From positions 1 through 14,516 of the forward strand of contig ONEU01000006.1 in the NCBI GenBank assembly GCA_900316925.1: a stretch of 14,516 bases of DNA, read 5' to 3'. Source of the stretch: an uncultured Eubacteriales bacterium (GTDB taxonomy: Bacteria > Bacillota > Clostridia > Oscillospirales > Acutalibacteraceae). The translations under genes and the position numbers were made by a program. The notes beneath the pieces were generated by a model, which was not told the origin of the DNA, did no database searches, and saw nothing but the letters and a program-made list of their open reading frames with translations. This document shows positions 7,331-14,516 of the stretch, piece by piece. Every line of letters starts with the position of its first letter. Within the stretch, counting starts at the first letter, position 1.

Positions 7331-10300
7331 AGAAAAGAATGCTGAAACGAGCATTTGCATCCGCAATGGCGGCACTCATGGTTTCCGGAACAGCGGCAGC
7401 CCTTCCGGTAACATTGACACCGGTGGTTCATGCGGCAATAGCGGTTGTGGATGAAAATGTGCTGACAAATACCTCTGCCCTGAGTGCAGAAACAATTGTC
7501 AAAGGACAGAGTGTGAAGGTAAGATGTGCTGCCAGCGGCGGCGCAGGAGATTACCAGTATGCGGTGTACTTCCGCCATGGTCAGGAGAGCAACTGGATCA
7601 TCGCACAGAAATACAGCACCAATGCTGTTGTGACGATCAGACCCCAGTATGCGGCAGAATATGAGATCTGTGTGCGAGCAAAGGATGCTGCCGGAAAGAT
7701 CGAGAAGAAGTATCTGAATCTGCAGGTGAATAAAACGCTTCAGAATACCTCAACGATGAGCACCACCGAAGCGCTGAAGGGTCAGCCTGTTACGGTGAAC
7801 TGCTCTGCGGAGGACGGCACCGGCAGCTATCAGTATGCGGTTTATTACAAGCAGGCATCGAAAAACAGCTGGACGCTGGCACAGAAATTCAGTACCAACG
7901 ATCAGGTGAATATCACACCGAAGGCAGCCGTGGACTATCAGATTTGTGTCCATGCGAAGGACGGCACCGGCAAGGTTTCAAAGAAGTACCTCCAGATCAG
8001 CGTCAAAGCTCCTCTGGTGAATTCCTCCAGGATGTCCAAGAGCACCATCCTCAAGGGTGACAGCGTGACGCTGAAGGGTGCAGCTAAGGGCGGAGCCGGC
8101 GGCTATACATACGCTTTCTACTATAAGCGTTCCAGCAATACCGGCTATAGCTGTGCGCAGGCATTTAGTGAAGCCACTACCGTTGCGATCACACCGACTG
8201 CGGCAGTAGATTATGATGTGTGCATCAAGGTTAAGGACGCCGAAGGCAAGATCGAGAGCAAGTATCTTACCCTGCGCGTTCTGCCTGCTATCAAGAATAC
8301 TTCCAGGATCTCCAAAGCATCCGTGACCAAGGGTGAGAGTGTAACGCTGACCGGTGCAGCAACCGGCGGCAGCGAAGGCTTCACCTATGCGTACTATTAT
8401 AAGAGACGCACCCAGACCAAATGGACGCTGGGCAAGGCATACAGCGACAGCACCTCCATTGAGATCAAGCCGCTGGCAGCCGTTTCCTATGATGTGCGGA
8501 TCAACGCGAAGGATTCCATGGGACACGTCGATAAAAAGGATTTTGTCCTCCAGGTATATCCGGCTCTGAAAAACAACTCCAGCATCTCCGCCGGGAACAT
8601 CTTCAAGGGCGAGAGCGTGACGGTGAAGGGAGCCGCAAGCGGCGGTAACGGCATCTATCAGTATGCCTATTACTATAAGAGAGCCACAAATGAGAACTGG
8701 ACACTTGCCAAGGCTTACAGCAGTGACACTTCTGTGGAGATCACTCCCACCGCAGCCGTGGATTATGATGTGAGGGTCCGGGTGAAGGACGGAGAAGGCA
8801 ATGTGACCGAGAAGGATTTCACCCTGCAGGTTGTGCCGGTACTGGTGAATAATTCCTCCGTGAAGAAGACCACCATCCTCAAGGGACAGAGTGTCGCACT
8901 GGTGGGAGATGCCAAGGGCGGCAGCGGCGGCTACCAGTATGCCTATTACTATAAGAGAACCAGTCAGAAAACTTGGTCAACGGTTCAGAAATACAGTGAA
9001 GCCGCATCGGCAACCCTCGAGCCGATGGGGGCAACAGATTATGATATCATGATTCGTGTGAAGGACTCCATGGGTCATGTGAGCGAGAAGTTCTTCTCTC
9101 TGACGGTACTTCCGGCTCTGGAAAATCAGTGCGTACTTTCCAGCGAAACCATCGAAAAGGGACAGGCTGTGACGGTGACTTCCACCGGTAAGGGCGGCAG
9201 CGGCGATCTGCAGTATGCTTTCTATTATAAGAGAGCAGAGAATACCGGCTGGACCTGTGCACAGGAATACGGTACCAATAACAAGGCTGACATCACGCCG
9301 ATGAGCAGCGGCAGTTATGATATCCGCGTGAAGGTCAAGGATTCCATGGGAAATGTGGCAGTCAGTGACATGAGCGTGAAGGTGGTAGCGGTACTGAAAA
9401 ACACCTCCACGGTCGATAAGACATCCCTTACCGTCGGCGAGACGGTGACGCTCACCGGCGGGGCAACCGGCGGCAGCGAAGAGTATAAGTACGGTTATCT
9501 TTACAAGCGCACAGGCGATAAGTCCTGGTCGCTGCTCAAGGGCTACACTGTCAATAATACCTGGACCTTCACACCGACGGAGGCAGGTACTTATGAGCTG
9601 TCCGTAAAGGTCAAGGACAGTCTTGAAAATGTTGTGGAGAAGACCTTTGCCCTGAACGTGACAGAGGAGCTTGCAAATCTTTCGACGATTGATGCAACCG
9701 AGATCGTGAAGGGCGAGACCGTCACCCTCACCGGAGCGGCAACCGGCGGCAGCGAGGGTTATACCTACGCTTACTATTACAAGCAGAAGACACAGGAAAC
9801 CTGGACCAATGCCAAGAGCTACAGCACTTCCACCACGGCGGTGATTACCCCCCGTGCGGTAGTTGCTTATGATGTCCGTGTGGATGTTAAGGATAAGAGC
9901 GGCAAGGTCGTATCCAAGTACTTTGAGGTAGAGGTACGCCAGCCCCTCCAGAATAACACACAGCTGAACAGCGGCCGTTTGGTTGCCGGTCAGACCCTGG
10001 TAATCTACGGACAGGCTGAAGGCGGCATCGGCGGCTACGAATTTGAGTATTCCTATGAGAAGGACGGCGAGTCCGAATCTCACATGATCAAGGAGTTCAG
10101 CAGCGACACCACCGCCGAACAGGTAATGACAGAGGTCGGTTCCTACAACATTCTGGTACGTCTCCGTGACAGCACCGGCCATACAGCAGATATGGGACTC
10201 GGCCTGCAGGTGACGGAGGGACTTTCCAATACGTCTTCGATCGACAAGACGATGGTGGCTCCCGGCCAGAGCGTGACCGTGACCGGTGCGGCAACCGGCG

Positions 10301-12912
10301 GCAGCCAGGACTATGAGTTTGCATTCTACTATAAGAAGGCTGATGAGAACGACTGGACCCTGGCACAGGATTACGGCGACCGTACAACGGCACAGCTTGC
10401 TTTTGACGAAGCCGGCAGCTATGATGTTCTGGTGAAAGCAAAGGACAGCCTGAACACCGTAGCAGAAGCAGCCTTTACCGTTCAGGTGACTGCTGCACCG
10501 GTGAATACCTCCACGCTGGACAAGACATCCATCGTCAAGGGTGACAGCGTGACCATCATGGGCTCTGCACAGGGCGGCAGCGGCGGATACACCTACGCTT
10601 ATGCCTACAAGCAGACCCAGCAGGATAACTGGACGATCATCAAGAATTTCAGTACCGACACAACGGCCGTCATCAGACCCGCCAGGGATACCGAGTATGT
10701 CGTCCGTGTGACCGTGAGGGACAGCCTGGGCAGCGAAACGGAGAAGCTTCTGTATGTGACTGTCCTCTCCGCACTGACCAATGAATCTACCGTCAGCGCT
10801 TCCTCCATCCTCAAGGGTGAGACCGTCATCCTCAATGGTGCAGCAAACGGCGGTGCCGGTGAATATACCTACGGCTATTACTACCGTGAAGCTACCGTCA
10901 GCGACTGGATCCCGATTCCGGTTGTCCCGACTCCCGGCGTGCCCTTCACCCCCACATCCACCGGTTCGTATGAGCTGCGGATCGCTGTGACAGACGCTTC
11001 CGGTGAGACCGTGAACAAGGACTTCACCCTGACCGTGAACAATGCCTTCACGAATGAGTCTACCATCTCTGCTACCGAAGTTACCGTTGGACAGCGAGTC
11101 GTTATCACAGCCGCTGCCAGAGGTCAGTCCGCCTCCTATACCTATGCGTTCTACACAAGAGCTGCCGGCGACAATGAGTGGGTCACCTATCAGGATTTCG
11201 GCTCCAATTCTATGATTACCATTCCGTATTCATCTGTCGGAACCTATGAGTGGCTCGTCAGCATCAAGGATAACCTTGGTAATGTAGAATCAAAATCCTT
11301 CAGCGTCAACGTACTGGCTGCACTCAGCAACAGTTCCACCGTGAACAAGACCTCCTGCAAGCTGGGCGAAAGCATTGAACTGAAAGCATCCGCAAAGGGC
11401 GGCAGCGGCACATATACCTACGCTTACTTCTACAAGAAGGGCTCTGAAAATTACTGGTCAGTCCTGAAAAACAACAGTGACGATAAGAGCGCTGTCTTTA
11501 CTCCGAACGAGACCGGTGAATTTGATCTCCGCGTGACGATCACCGATAGCATGGGCAATGTGAAGACCAAGGATTTCCGCGTTACGGTAAATGAGGGCTT
11601 CGTCAACACCTCCACGGTGAACAAGACATTTGCTGTGACGGGTGATACCGTCCTGCTGACCGCATCTGCAACAGGCGGTACCAAGCCCTATTCCTACGCT
11701 TTCCATTATAAGGGCGCTTCGCAGACCAACTGGACTACCCTCAAGGATTACAGCACCACCTCCTCTATGAAGATCACCCTCTCATCTCCCATGGACTTCA
11801 ATTTCCGTATCCTGGTCAAGGATGCATCAGGGGATGTTGTGGAGAAAACCATGAACGTCATCGTCAGAGATCAACAGATCGTCAACACCTCCTATCTGGA
11901 GTCAGAGACCGTCAAGCTCGGTACGGATGCTGTGCTCGTGAATACCTATGAGGGCGGCATTGGTACGGTGAAGTTTGCAGGCTATTACCGGCTTGCAGGC
12001 AACTCCGGCTGGACGACCATCAGCTCCGGCAGCACCGCTTCTACCCTCTCCTTCAGGCCCAACGCCGCCGGTACTTATGAGGTGCGCTCTGTAGTGACCG
12101 ATGCACAGGGCAACTCTGCGGAAACGTTTATTTCGCTGAACATCGTGGAGGCACTTTTCGAGGAGAAGCTTGACAGTATCCTGAATTCGATTCTCACGCC
12201 GAACATGGATGACTTTGAAAAGCTCAAGGCGATCCATGACTGGATGGTTAATTATGCCGAGTATGACAGCGAGGGCTACAGCACCGGTAATATTCCCGAG
12301 ACCTCCTATTCTGCCGAAGGATTTATCGACACCCGCAAGGCCGTTTGTGACGGCTATGCCAAGGTGTTTGCAGCCCTGGCAGAGAGAGTCGGCTTTGAAG
12401 TGATCCGAGTGACGGGCGTCGGCTTCAACGGCACCGGCACGGAATCCCACGCCTGGAACCAGGTGAAGCTCAACGGCAACTGGTACAACGTGGATGTCAC
12501 CTGGGATGATCCGGTGGTGATCGGAACATCTTCCGGCAATAACATCTCCTACAAGTACTTCCTGGTTCCCGACAACGGCTTCATTGATAACCATTATGCC
12601 GAGAGCTTTGCAAATACCTGTACGACCGCACAGCCTGTTGAGAGACTGGTGACAATCGAGAAGGAGAAGGATCTGGCCGAGCATCCTGACTATGCATTCT
12701 GTACCTCAGAGTCAGAGATGAAGAGTGCGATGGCAAACTTCTATGAAAATGGCACCATGACCTTCACGCTGATCTATCAGACAAGCGATACCAATAAGAG
12801 CAATATTATGAACACAGTAGCAGCGCAGCGTCCGGATGGAACCGGTATGAGCATTTCCATCGTTGAGTGGAAGTTCAGCGGTTACTACAAAATTGGTGTG
12901 ACGCTCACCTGA
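7327..12912 (+). CDS. Secreted 17-repeat Ig-like protein with C-terminal transglutaminase domain
   Basis: This is a very large secreted protein of 1861 residues. Residues 1-36 form a signal peptide (basic start, hydrophobic core, likely cleavage after VVHA). Residues 48 to about 1609 are 17 tandem repeats of 92 residues, each beginning N-x-S and carrying an aromatic strand such as YTYAYYYK, a Trp, and a YDVxVxVKD strand. They look like the triple-tyrosine (Y_Y_Y) Ig-like fold. A transglutaminase-like domain follows (about 1612-1770), with Cys1674 (KAVCDGYAK), His1708 (SHAWNQV) and Asp1723 (WYNVDVTWDDP) forming an intact triad. A tail of about 85 residues ends the protein. I see no LPXTG, dockerin, SLH or transmembrane anchor. 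A cell-surface or extracellular adhesin, crosslinking or peptidase-like role is inferred. The start is firm: AAGGAGGT lies 8 nt before the ATG. It has its own promoter and terminator. Confidence 0.9.
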   Translation: MKKRMLKRAFASAMAALMVSGTAAALPVTLTPVVHAAIAVVDENVLTNTSALSAETIVKGQSVKVRCAASGGAGDYQYAVYFRHGQESNWIIAQKYSTNAVVTIRPQYAAEYEICVRAKDAAGKIEKKYLNLQVNKTLQNTSTMSTTEALKGQPVTVNCSAEDGTGSYQYAVYYKQASKNSWTLAQKFSTNDQVNITPKAAVDYQICVHAKDGTGKVSKKYLQISVKAPLVNSSRMSKSTILKGDSVTLKGAAKGGAGGYTYAFYYKRSSNTGYSCAQAFSEATTVAITPTAAVDYDVCIKVKDAEGKIESKYLTLRVLPAIKNTSRISKASVTKGESVTLTGAATGGSEGFTYAYYYKRRTQTKWTLGKAYSDSTSIEIKPLAAVSYDVRINAKDSMGHVDKKDFVLQVYPALKNNSSISAGNIFKGESVTVKGAASGGNGIYQYAYYYKRATNENWTLAKAYSSDTSVEITPTAAVDYDVRVRVKDGEGNVTEKDFTLQVVPVLVNNSSVKKTTILKGQSVALVGDAKGGSGGYQYAYYYKRTSQKTWSTVQKYSEAASATLEPMGATDYDIMIRVKDSMGHVSEKFFSLTVLPALENQCVLSSETIEKGQAVTVTSTGKGGSGDLQYAFYYKRAENTGWTCAQEYGTNNKADITPMSSGSYDIRVKVKDSMGNVAVSDMSVKVVAVLKNTSTVDKTSLTVGETVTLTGGATGGSEEYKYGYLYKRTGDKSWSLLKGYTVNNTWTFTPTEAGTYELSVKVKDSLENVVEKTFALNVTEELANLSTIDATEIVKGETVTLTGAATGGSEGYTYAYYYKQKTQETWTNAKSYSTSTTAVITPRAVVAYDVRVDVKDKSGKVVSKYFEVEVRQPLQNNTQLNSGRLVAGQTLVIYGQAEGGIGGYEFEYSYEKDGESESHMIKEFSSDTTAEQVMTEVGSYNILVRLRDSTGHTADMGLGLQVTEGLSNTSSIDKTMVAPGQSVTVTGAATGGSQDYEFAFYYKKADENDWTLAQDYGDRTTAQLAFDEAGSYDVLVKAKDSLNTVAEAAFTVQVTAAPVNTSTLDKTSIVKGDSVTIMGSAQGGSGGYTYAYAYKQTQQDNWTIIKNFSTDTTAVIRPARDTEYVVRVTVRDSLGSETEKLLYVTVLSALTNESTVSASSILKGETVILNGAANGGAGEYTYGYYYREATVSDWIPIPVVPTPGVPFTPTSTGSYELRIAVTDASGETVNKDFTLTVNNAFTNESTISATEVTVGQRVVITAAARGQSASYTYAFYTRAAGDNEWVTYQDFGSNSMITIPYSSVGTYEWLVSIKDNLGNVESKSFSVNVLAALSNSSTVNKTSCKLGESIELKASAKGGSGTYTYAYFYKKGSENYWSVLKNNSDDKSAVFTPNETGEFDLRVTITDSMGNVKTKDFRVTVNEGFVNTSTVNKTFAVTGDTVLLTASATGGTKPYSYAFHYKGASQTNWTTLKDYSTTSSMKITLSSPMDFNFRILVKDASGDVVEKTMNVIVRDQQIVNTSYLESETVKLGTDAVLVNTYEGGIGTVKFAGYYRLAGNSGWTTISSGSTASTLSFRPNAAGTYEVRSVVTDAQGNSAETFISLNIVEALFEEKLDSILNSILTPNMDDFEKLKAIHDWMVNYAEYDSEGYSTGNIPETSYSAEGFIDTRKAVCDGYAKVFAALAERVGFEVIRVTGVGFNGTGTESHAWNQVKLNGNWYNVDVTWDDPVVIGTSSGNNISYKYFLVPDNGFIDNHYAESFANTCTTAQPVERLVTIEKEKDLAEHPDYAFCTSESEMKSAMANFYENGTMTFTLIYQTSDTNKSNIMNTVAAQRPDGTGMSISIVEWKFSGYYKIGVTLT
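7468..12153 (+). repeat. Tandem array of 17 protein-coding repeats, about 276 bp each
   Basis: Repeat units begin at residues 48, 140, 232, 324, 416, 508, 600, 692, 784, 876, 968, 1060, 1152, 1243, 1335, 1427 and 1520. The first 13 starts are exactly 92 residues (276 bp) apart, and the later spacings are 91, 92, 92 and 93. Repeats 4 and 9 share about 51 of 92 residues. The aromatic strand is present in nearly all units, and a Trp follows it in 15 of 17. Repeats 10, 13 and 17 are the most divergent: repeat 10 is acidic and lacks the Trp, and repeat 13 has a proline-rich segment. DNA identity is only moderate, so the array is old rather than freshly amplified. Confidence 0.95.
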
Positions 12913-12931
12913 TACACATGATTTTCAAAAC

Positions 12932-12967
12932 ACGCAGATACGGCTTTCGTGTCTGCGTTTTTTTTTT
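12932..12967 (+). terminator. Intrinsic terminator after the repeat protein gene
   Basis: The 11-bp stem ACGCAGATACG (12932-12942) with CGTGTCTGCGT (12948-12958), containing one G-T wobble, is followed by a run of ten T residues (12958-12967). It lies 20 bp after the stop codon and closes the transcript of the large gene. Confidence 0.92.
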
Positions 12968-13167
12968 CAGGGAAGAGGCATTATTGGTGCACGGAAATCG
13001 ATTTTTAAGATTCCTTGCCTGAATGTCCCTGCAAATCGTTGGTCAACAACGATGAAAAGATAGTGTTTATCAATTGCTGCAGGGTTTCTCCCTCAGCGAA
13101 TTTTGGAAAGGTTTTCCCCGGGAAGTGGCAGGTCAGAATTGATTCCGTGTTATTTGTGTCTGTACTC
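12968..13167. other. Intergenic region with nested inverted repeats
   Basis: No gene is supported in this 200-bp gap between a terminator and the next promoter. CCCTGCA (13027-13033) pairs with TGCAGGG (13078-13084). Between them lie ATCGTTG/CAACGAT (13035-13053) and GATA/TATC (13059-13071), so the segment could fold as a three-way junction. AGGG (13081-13084) could alternatively pair with CCCT (13090-13093), and GGAAA/TTTCC (13105-13117) forms another hairpin. A weak upstream promoter (TTGGTG, 16 bp, TAAGAT) is possible. A small RNA or a worn-out regulatory leader are both possible, and chance is not excluded. Confidence 0.3.
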
Positions 13168-13196
13168 TTGACAAAACAGGGAAGGGAGGATATAAT
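13168..13196 (+). promoter_or_regulatory. Perfect-consensus sigma-A promoter
   Basis: TTGACA (13168-13173) and TATAAT (13191-13196) match consensus exactly and are separated by the optimal 17 bp. The predicted start is near 13203. Such a strong promoter in front of a small acetyltransferase gene suggests that it needs repression, and a candidate operator lies right at its start site. Confidence 0.9.
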
Positions 13197-13221
13197 AACA
13201 ATAGTTACATAACAAATGTTA
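13196..13221. promoter_or_regulatory. Candidate tandem operator, TAAC-N4-GTTA twice
   Basis: Two 12-bp dyads, TAACAATAGTTA (13196-13207) and TAACAAATGTTA (13210-13221), are placed 14 bp apart. The first overlaps the last base of the -10 box and the predicted start site, and the second lies within the first 20 transcribed bases. This is a standard place for a repressor of the MarR, TetR or GntR type. No regulator gene is visible in the window, so the binding protein is unknown. Confidence 0.5.
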
Positions 13222-13281
13222 TCAAAAAAGAGCAGTCTTCGTGGAATGATGACGGCTGTGCCGGAAAAGAGGGGAATTACC

Positions 13282-13839
13282 ATGAAATACCATGATAGTA
13301 TCACACTAAAGGACGGCAGAACCTGTGTTCTGCGCAACGCAGTCCTTGAGGATGGTCAGACAGCGTTGGAAAACTTTATTCTGACCCATGAGGAGACCGA
13401 TTATCTGCTCAGCTATCCGGACGAGATCACCTTTACTGCCGAAGAGGAGGGGAAGTATCTGCAGGAGAAGACAGACAGCAGCAACCAGATCGAGATCCTT
13501 GCCGAGGTGGACGGAAAAACGGTGGGGCTGGCAGGTATTGAGGTAGTCGGAAAGCATGAGAAGCTGCGGCACCGGTGTGATTTCGGTGTTAGTGTAGCGC
13601 AGGAGTTCTGGGGACTGGGCATCGGAAAAGCATTGATGGATGCTTGCATCAGATGTGCAAAGGAAGCCGGCTTCCGACAGATGGAGCTGGAGGTTGTAGC
13701 GGAAAACGAAAGGGCATTGGCAATGTACCGCCACGCTGGCTTTGTGGAATACGGCAGGAATCCGCGGGATTTTCTTTCCCGCTATTCCGGTTACCAGGAG
13801 GTAGTGTATATGCGCCTGGAGCTTGACGATGCGTTCTGA
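13282..13839 (+). CDS. GNAT family N-acetyltransferase
   Basis: This is a cytoplasmic acetyl-CoA-dependent acyltransferase of unknown substrate, 185 residues. The acetyl-CoA binding motif A is VAQEFWGLGIGKAL (105-118), with the pyrophosphate loop Gly111-Leu-Gly-Ile-Gly115. It is preceded by the strand DFGVSV and followed by the helix MDACIRCAKEAGF. The block ENERALAMYRHAGFVEYGR is the usual GNAT motif B, with the tyrosine that often protonates CoA. ATG 13282 is chosen because AGAGGGGA lies 7 nt upstream. The in-frame ATG at 13216 overlaps the putative operator, is about 13 nt from the predicted transcription start and has no ribosome binding site. A PfkB kinase gene follows after 29 bp, apparently in the same operon. 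Confidence 0.88.
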   Translation: MKYHDSITLKDGRTCVLRNAVLEDGQTALENFILTHEETDYLLSYPDEITFTAEEEGKYLQEKTDSSNQIEILAEVDGKTVGLAGIEVVGKHEKLRHRCDFGVSVAQEFWGLGIGKALMDACIRCAKEAGFRQMELEVVAENERALAMYRHAGFVEYGRNPRDFLSRYSGYQEVVYMRLELDDAF

Positions 13840-13868
13840 TCGTGGACGACCATACAGGAGGGATGAGC

Positions 13869-14516
13869 ATGAACATACTGGTATCAGGTCTTCTGAATGT
13901 AGAGACAACTGTTTCTGTCAGGGGATTTCCTATCAACTATTATCCGATCGACTATCCGTTTTTCGGAATCAGCTCCCATGTTTCGGGAGTGGGGTTCAAT
14001 ATTGCCAAAGCGCTCACCGCATTAGGGGATGAAGTCACGTTGGTGTCCTGTCTGGGAAGGGATGAAGAAGCCGGAAGGATTCTCAGACAGCTGGAACAGG
14101 AGCGGATCGGGAGCGGAAAGATCCGTCAGTGTCTGGAAAGCACTCCGGTATCGGCAGTATTGTATGACCCGCAGGGCAAGCGGCAAATCTATTGTGATCT
14201 CAAGGACATCCAGGAGCAGCTTGTTGACCCTACAGACCTGGAGCAGGAACTGAAAAGCTGTGAGATTGCCGTTCTGTGCAACATCAATTTCAACCGCAGG
14301 CTGATACAGTCAGCCAGGGAGCAGGGTGTTCTGACGGCAACGGATGTTCATGTGTTGAGTGATATTGAGGACGAGTACAATCGTGACTTCATGGAGAATG
14401 CCGATATCTTATTCCTGAGTGATGAGAAGCTGCCGTGTGCAGCGGAGGATTTTGTCAGACAGTTGTATGTCCGTTATCATCCGCAGATCATTGCCGTGGG
14501 AATGGGTGAGAAGGGT
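13869..14516 (+). CDS. PfkB-family carbohydrate kinase, N-terminal part
   Basis: The gene has no stop and runs off the right edge, leaving 216 residues. It resembles ribokinase/PfkB sugar kinases. MNILVSGLLNVETTV forms the first strand, and HVSGVGFNIAKALTALGDEV (residues 37-56) matches the first PfkB signature, which normally reads GGxxxNvAxxlarLG. It is followed by VSCLGRDEEAG. A lid-type strand region (TPVSAVLYDPQGKRQIY) and the middle nucleotide-fold strands (SCEIAVLCNINF, TATDVHVL, NADILFLSDEKL) follow in order. The catalytic Gly-Ala-Gly-Asp motif would lie beyond the window. The substrate is not predictable. ATG 13869 is preferred to ATG 13863 because AGGAGG (13856-13861) is 7 nt from the former and 1 nt from the latter. 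Lying 29 bp after the GNAT gene, it is probably co-transcribed. Confidence 0.85.
   Translation, partial: MNILVSGLLNVETTVSVRGFPINYYPIDYPFFGISSHVSGVGFNIAKALTALGDEVTLVSCLGRDEEAGRILRQLEQERIGSGKIRQCLESTPVSAVLYDPQGKRQIYCDLKDIQEQLVDPTDLEQELKSCEIAVLCNINFNRRLIQSAREQGVLTATDVHVLSDIEDEYNRDFMENADILFLSDEKLPCAAEDFVRQLYVRYHPQIIAVGMGEKG

Noticed and set aside
8977..10182. 401-codon open frame on the minus strand inside the repeat gene
   Set aside because: It mirrors the repeat period of the plus-strand gene, has no ribosome binding site or recognisable domain, and is explained by biased codon use in the real gene.
7468..12153. CRISPR-like or satellite DNA repeat
   Set aside because: The periodicity is 276 bp in a single open reading frame with protein-level conservation. 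There are no short direct repeats with unique spacers.
11902..12684. 260-codon open frame on the minus strand across the transglutaminase domain
   Set aside because: It is a shadow of a plus-strand gene with an intact catalytic triad, and no protein family is recognisable in it.
13216..13281. Earlier ATG start for the acetyltransferase, adding 22 residues
   Set aside because: It lies within the candidate operator close to the predicted transcription start, has no ribosome binding site, and the added residues do not resemble GNAT sequence.

Overview
The window looks like a chromosomal segment of a low-to-mid-GC anaerobic Firmicute. A Ruminococcus-like member of the Oscillospiraceae is my best guess. 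It rests on the long single-chain clostridial PurL, a sodium-pump decarboxylase OadG/OadB pair, strong AGGAGG-type ribosome binding sites, and a very large secreted triple-tyrosine-repeat/transglutaminase protein. No 16S gene or other marker is present, so the assignment is inference.

Layout, left to right. (1) 1-414: a palindrome-rich intergenic region holding two long hairpins (50-89 and 222-277) that look like dispersed REP-type elements. It is followed by a good sigma-A promoter (324-352). (2) 415-7013: four plus-strand genes with gaps of 33-50 bp and no visible internal terminator: purL, leuB, oadG and oadB. They probably form one transcription unit, although they serve three different processes (purine synthesis, leucine synthesis, sodium-coupled decarboxylation). 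The unit ends at an intrinsic terminator (7100-7140). (3) 7163-12967: a monocistronic unit with an extended -10 promoter, a structured leader of about 130 nt with a possible 18-codon upstream ORF, a secreted 1861-residue protein and a strong terminator. The protein has a signal peptide, then 17 tandem Ig-like repeats in an almost exact 92-residue period, then a transglutaminase domain with an intact Cys-His-Asp triad, then a short tail. (4) 13168-14516: a perfect-consensus promoter with a tandem TAAC-N4-GTTA dyad at the start site. It drives a GNAT acetyltransferase and, 29 bp further on, a PfkB-family sugar kinase that runs off the window.

Most of the metabolic genes are ordinary. The parts most worth a second look are the 17x92 repeat/transglutaminase protein with its leader, the tandem operator in front of the GNAT gene, and the grouping of an OadGB membrane pump (with no alpha or biotin subunit in the window) with purL and leuB.
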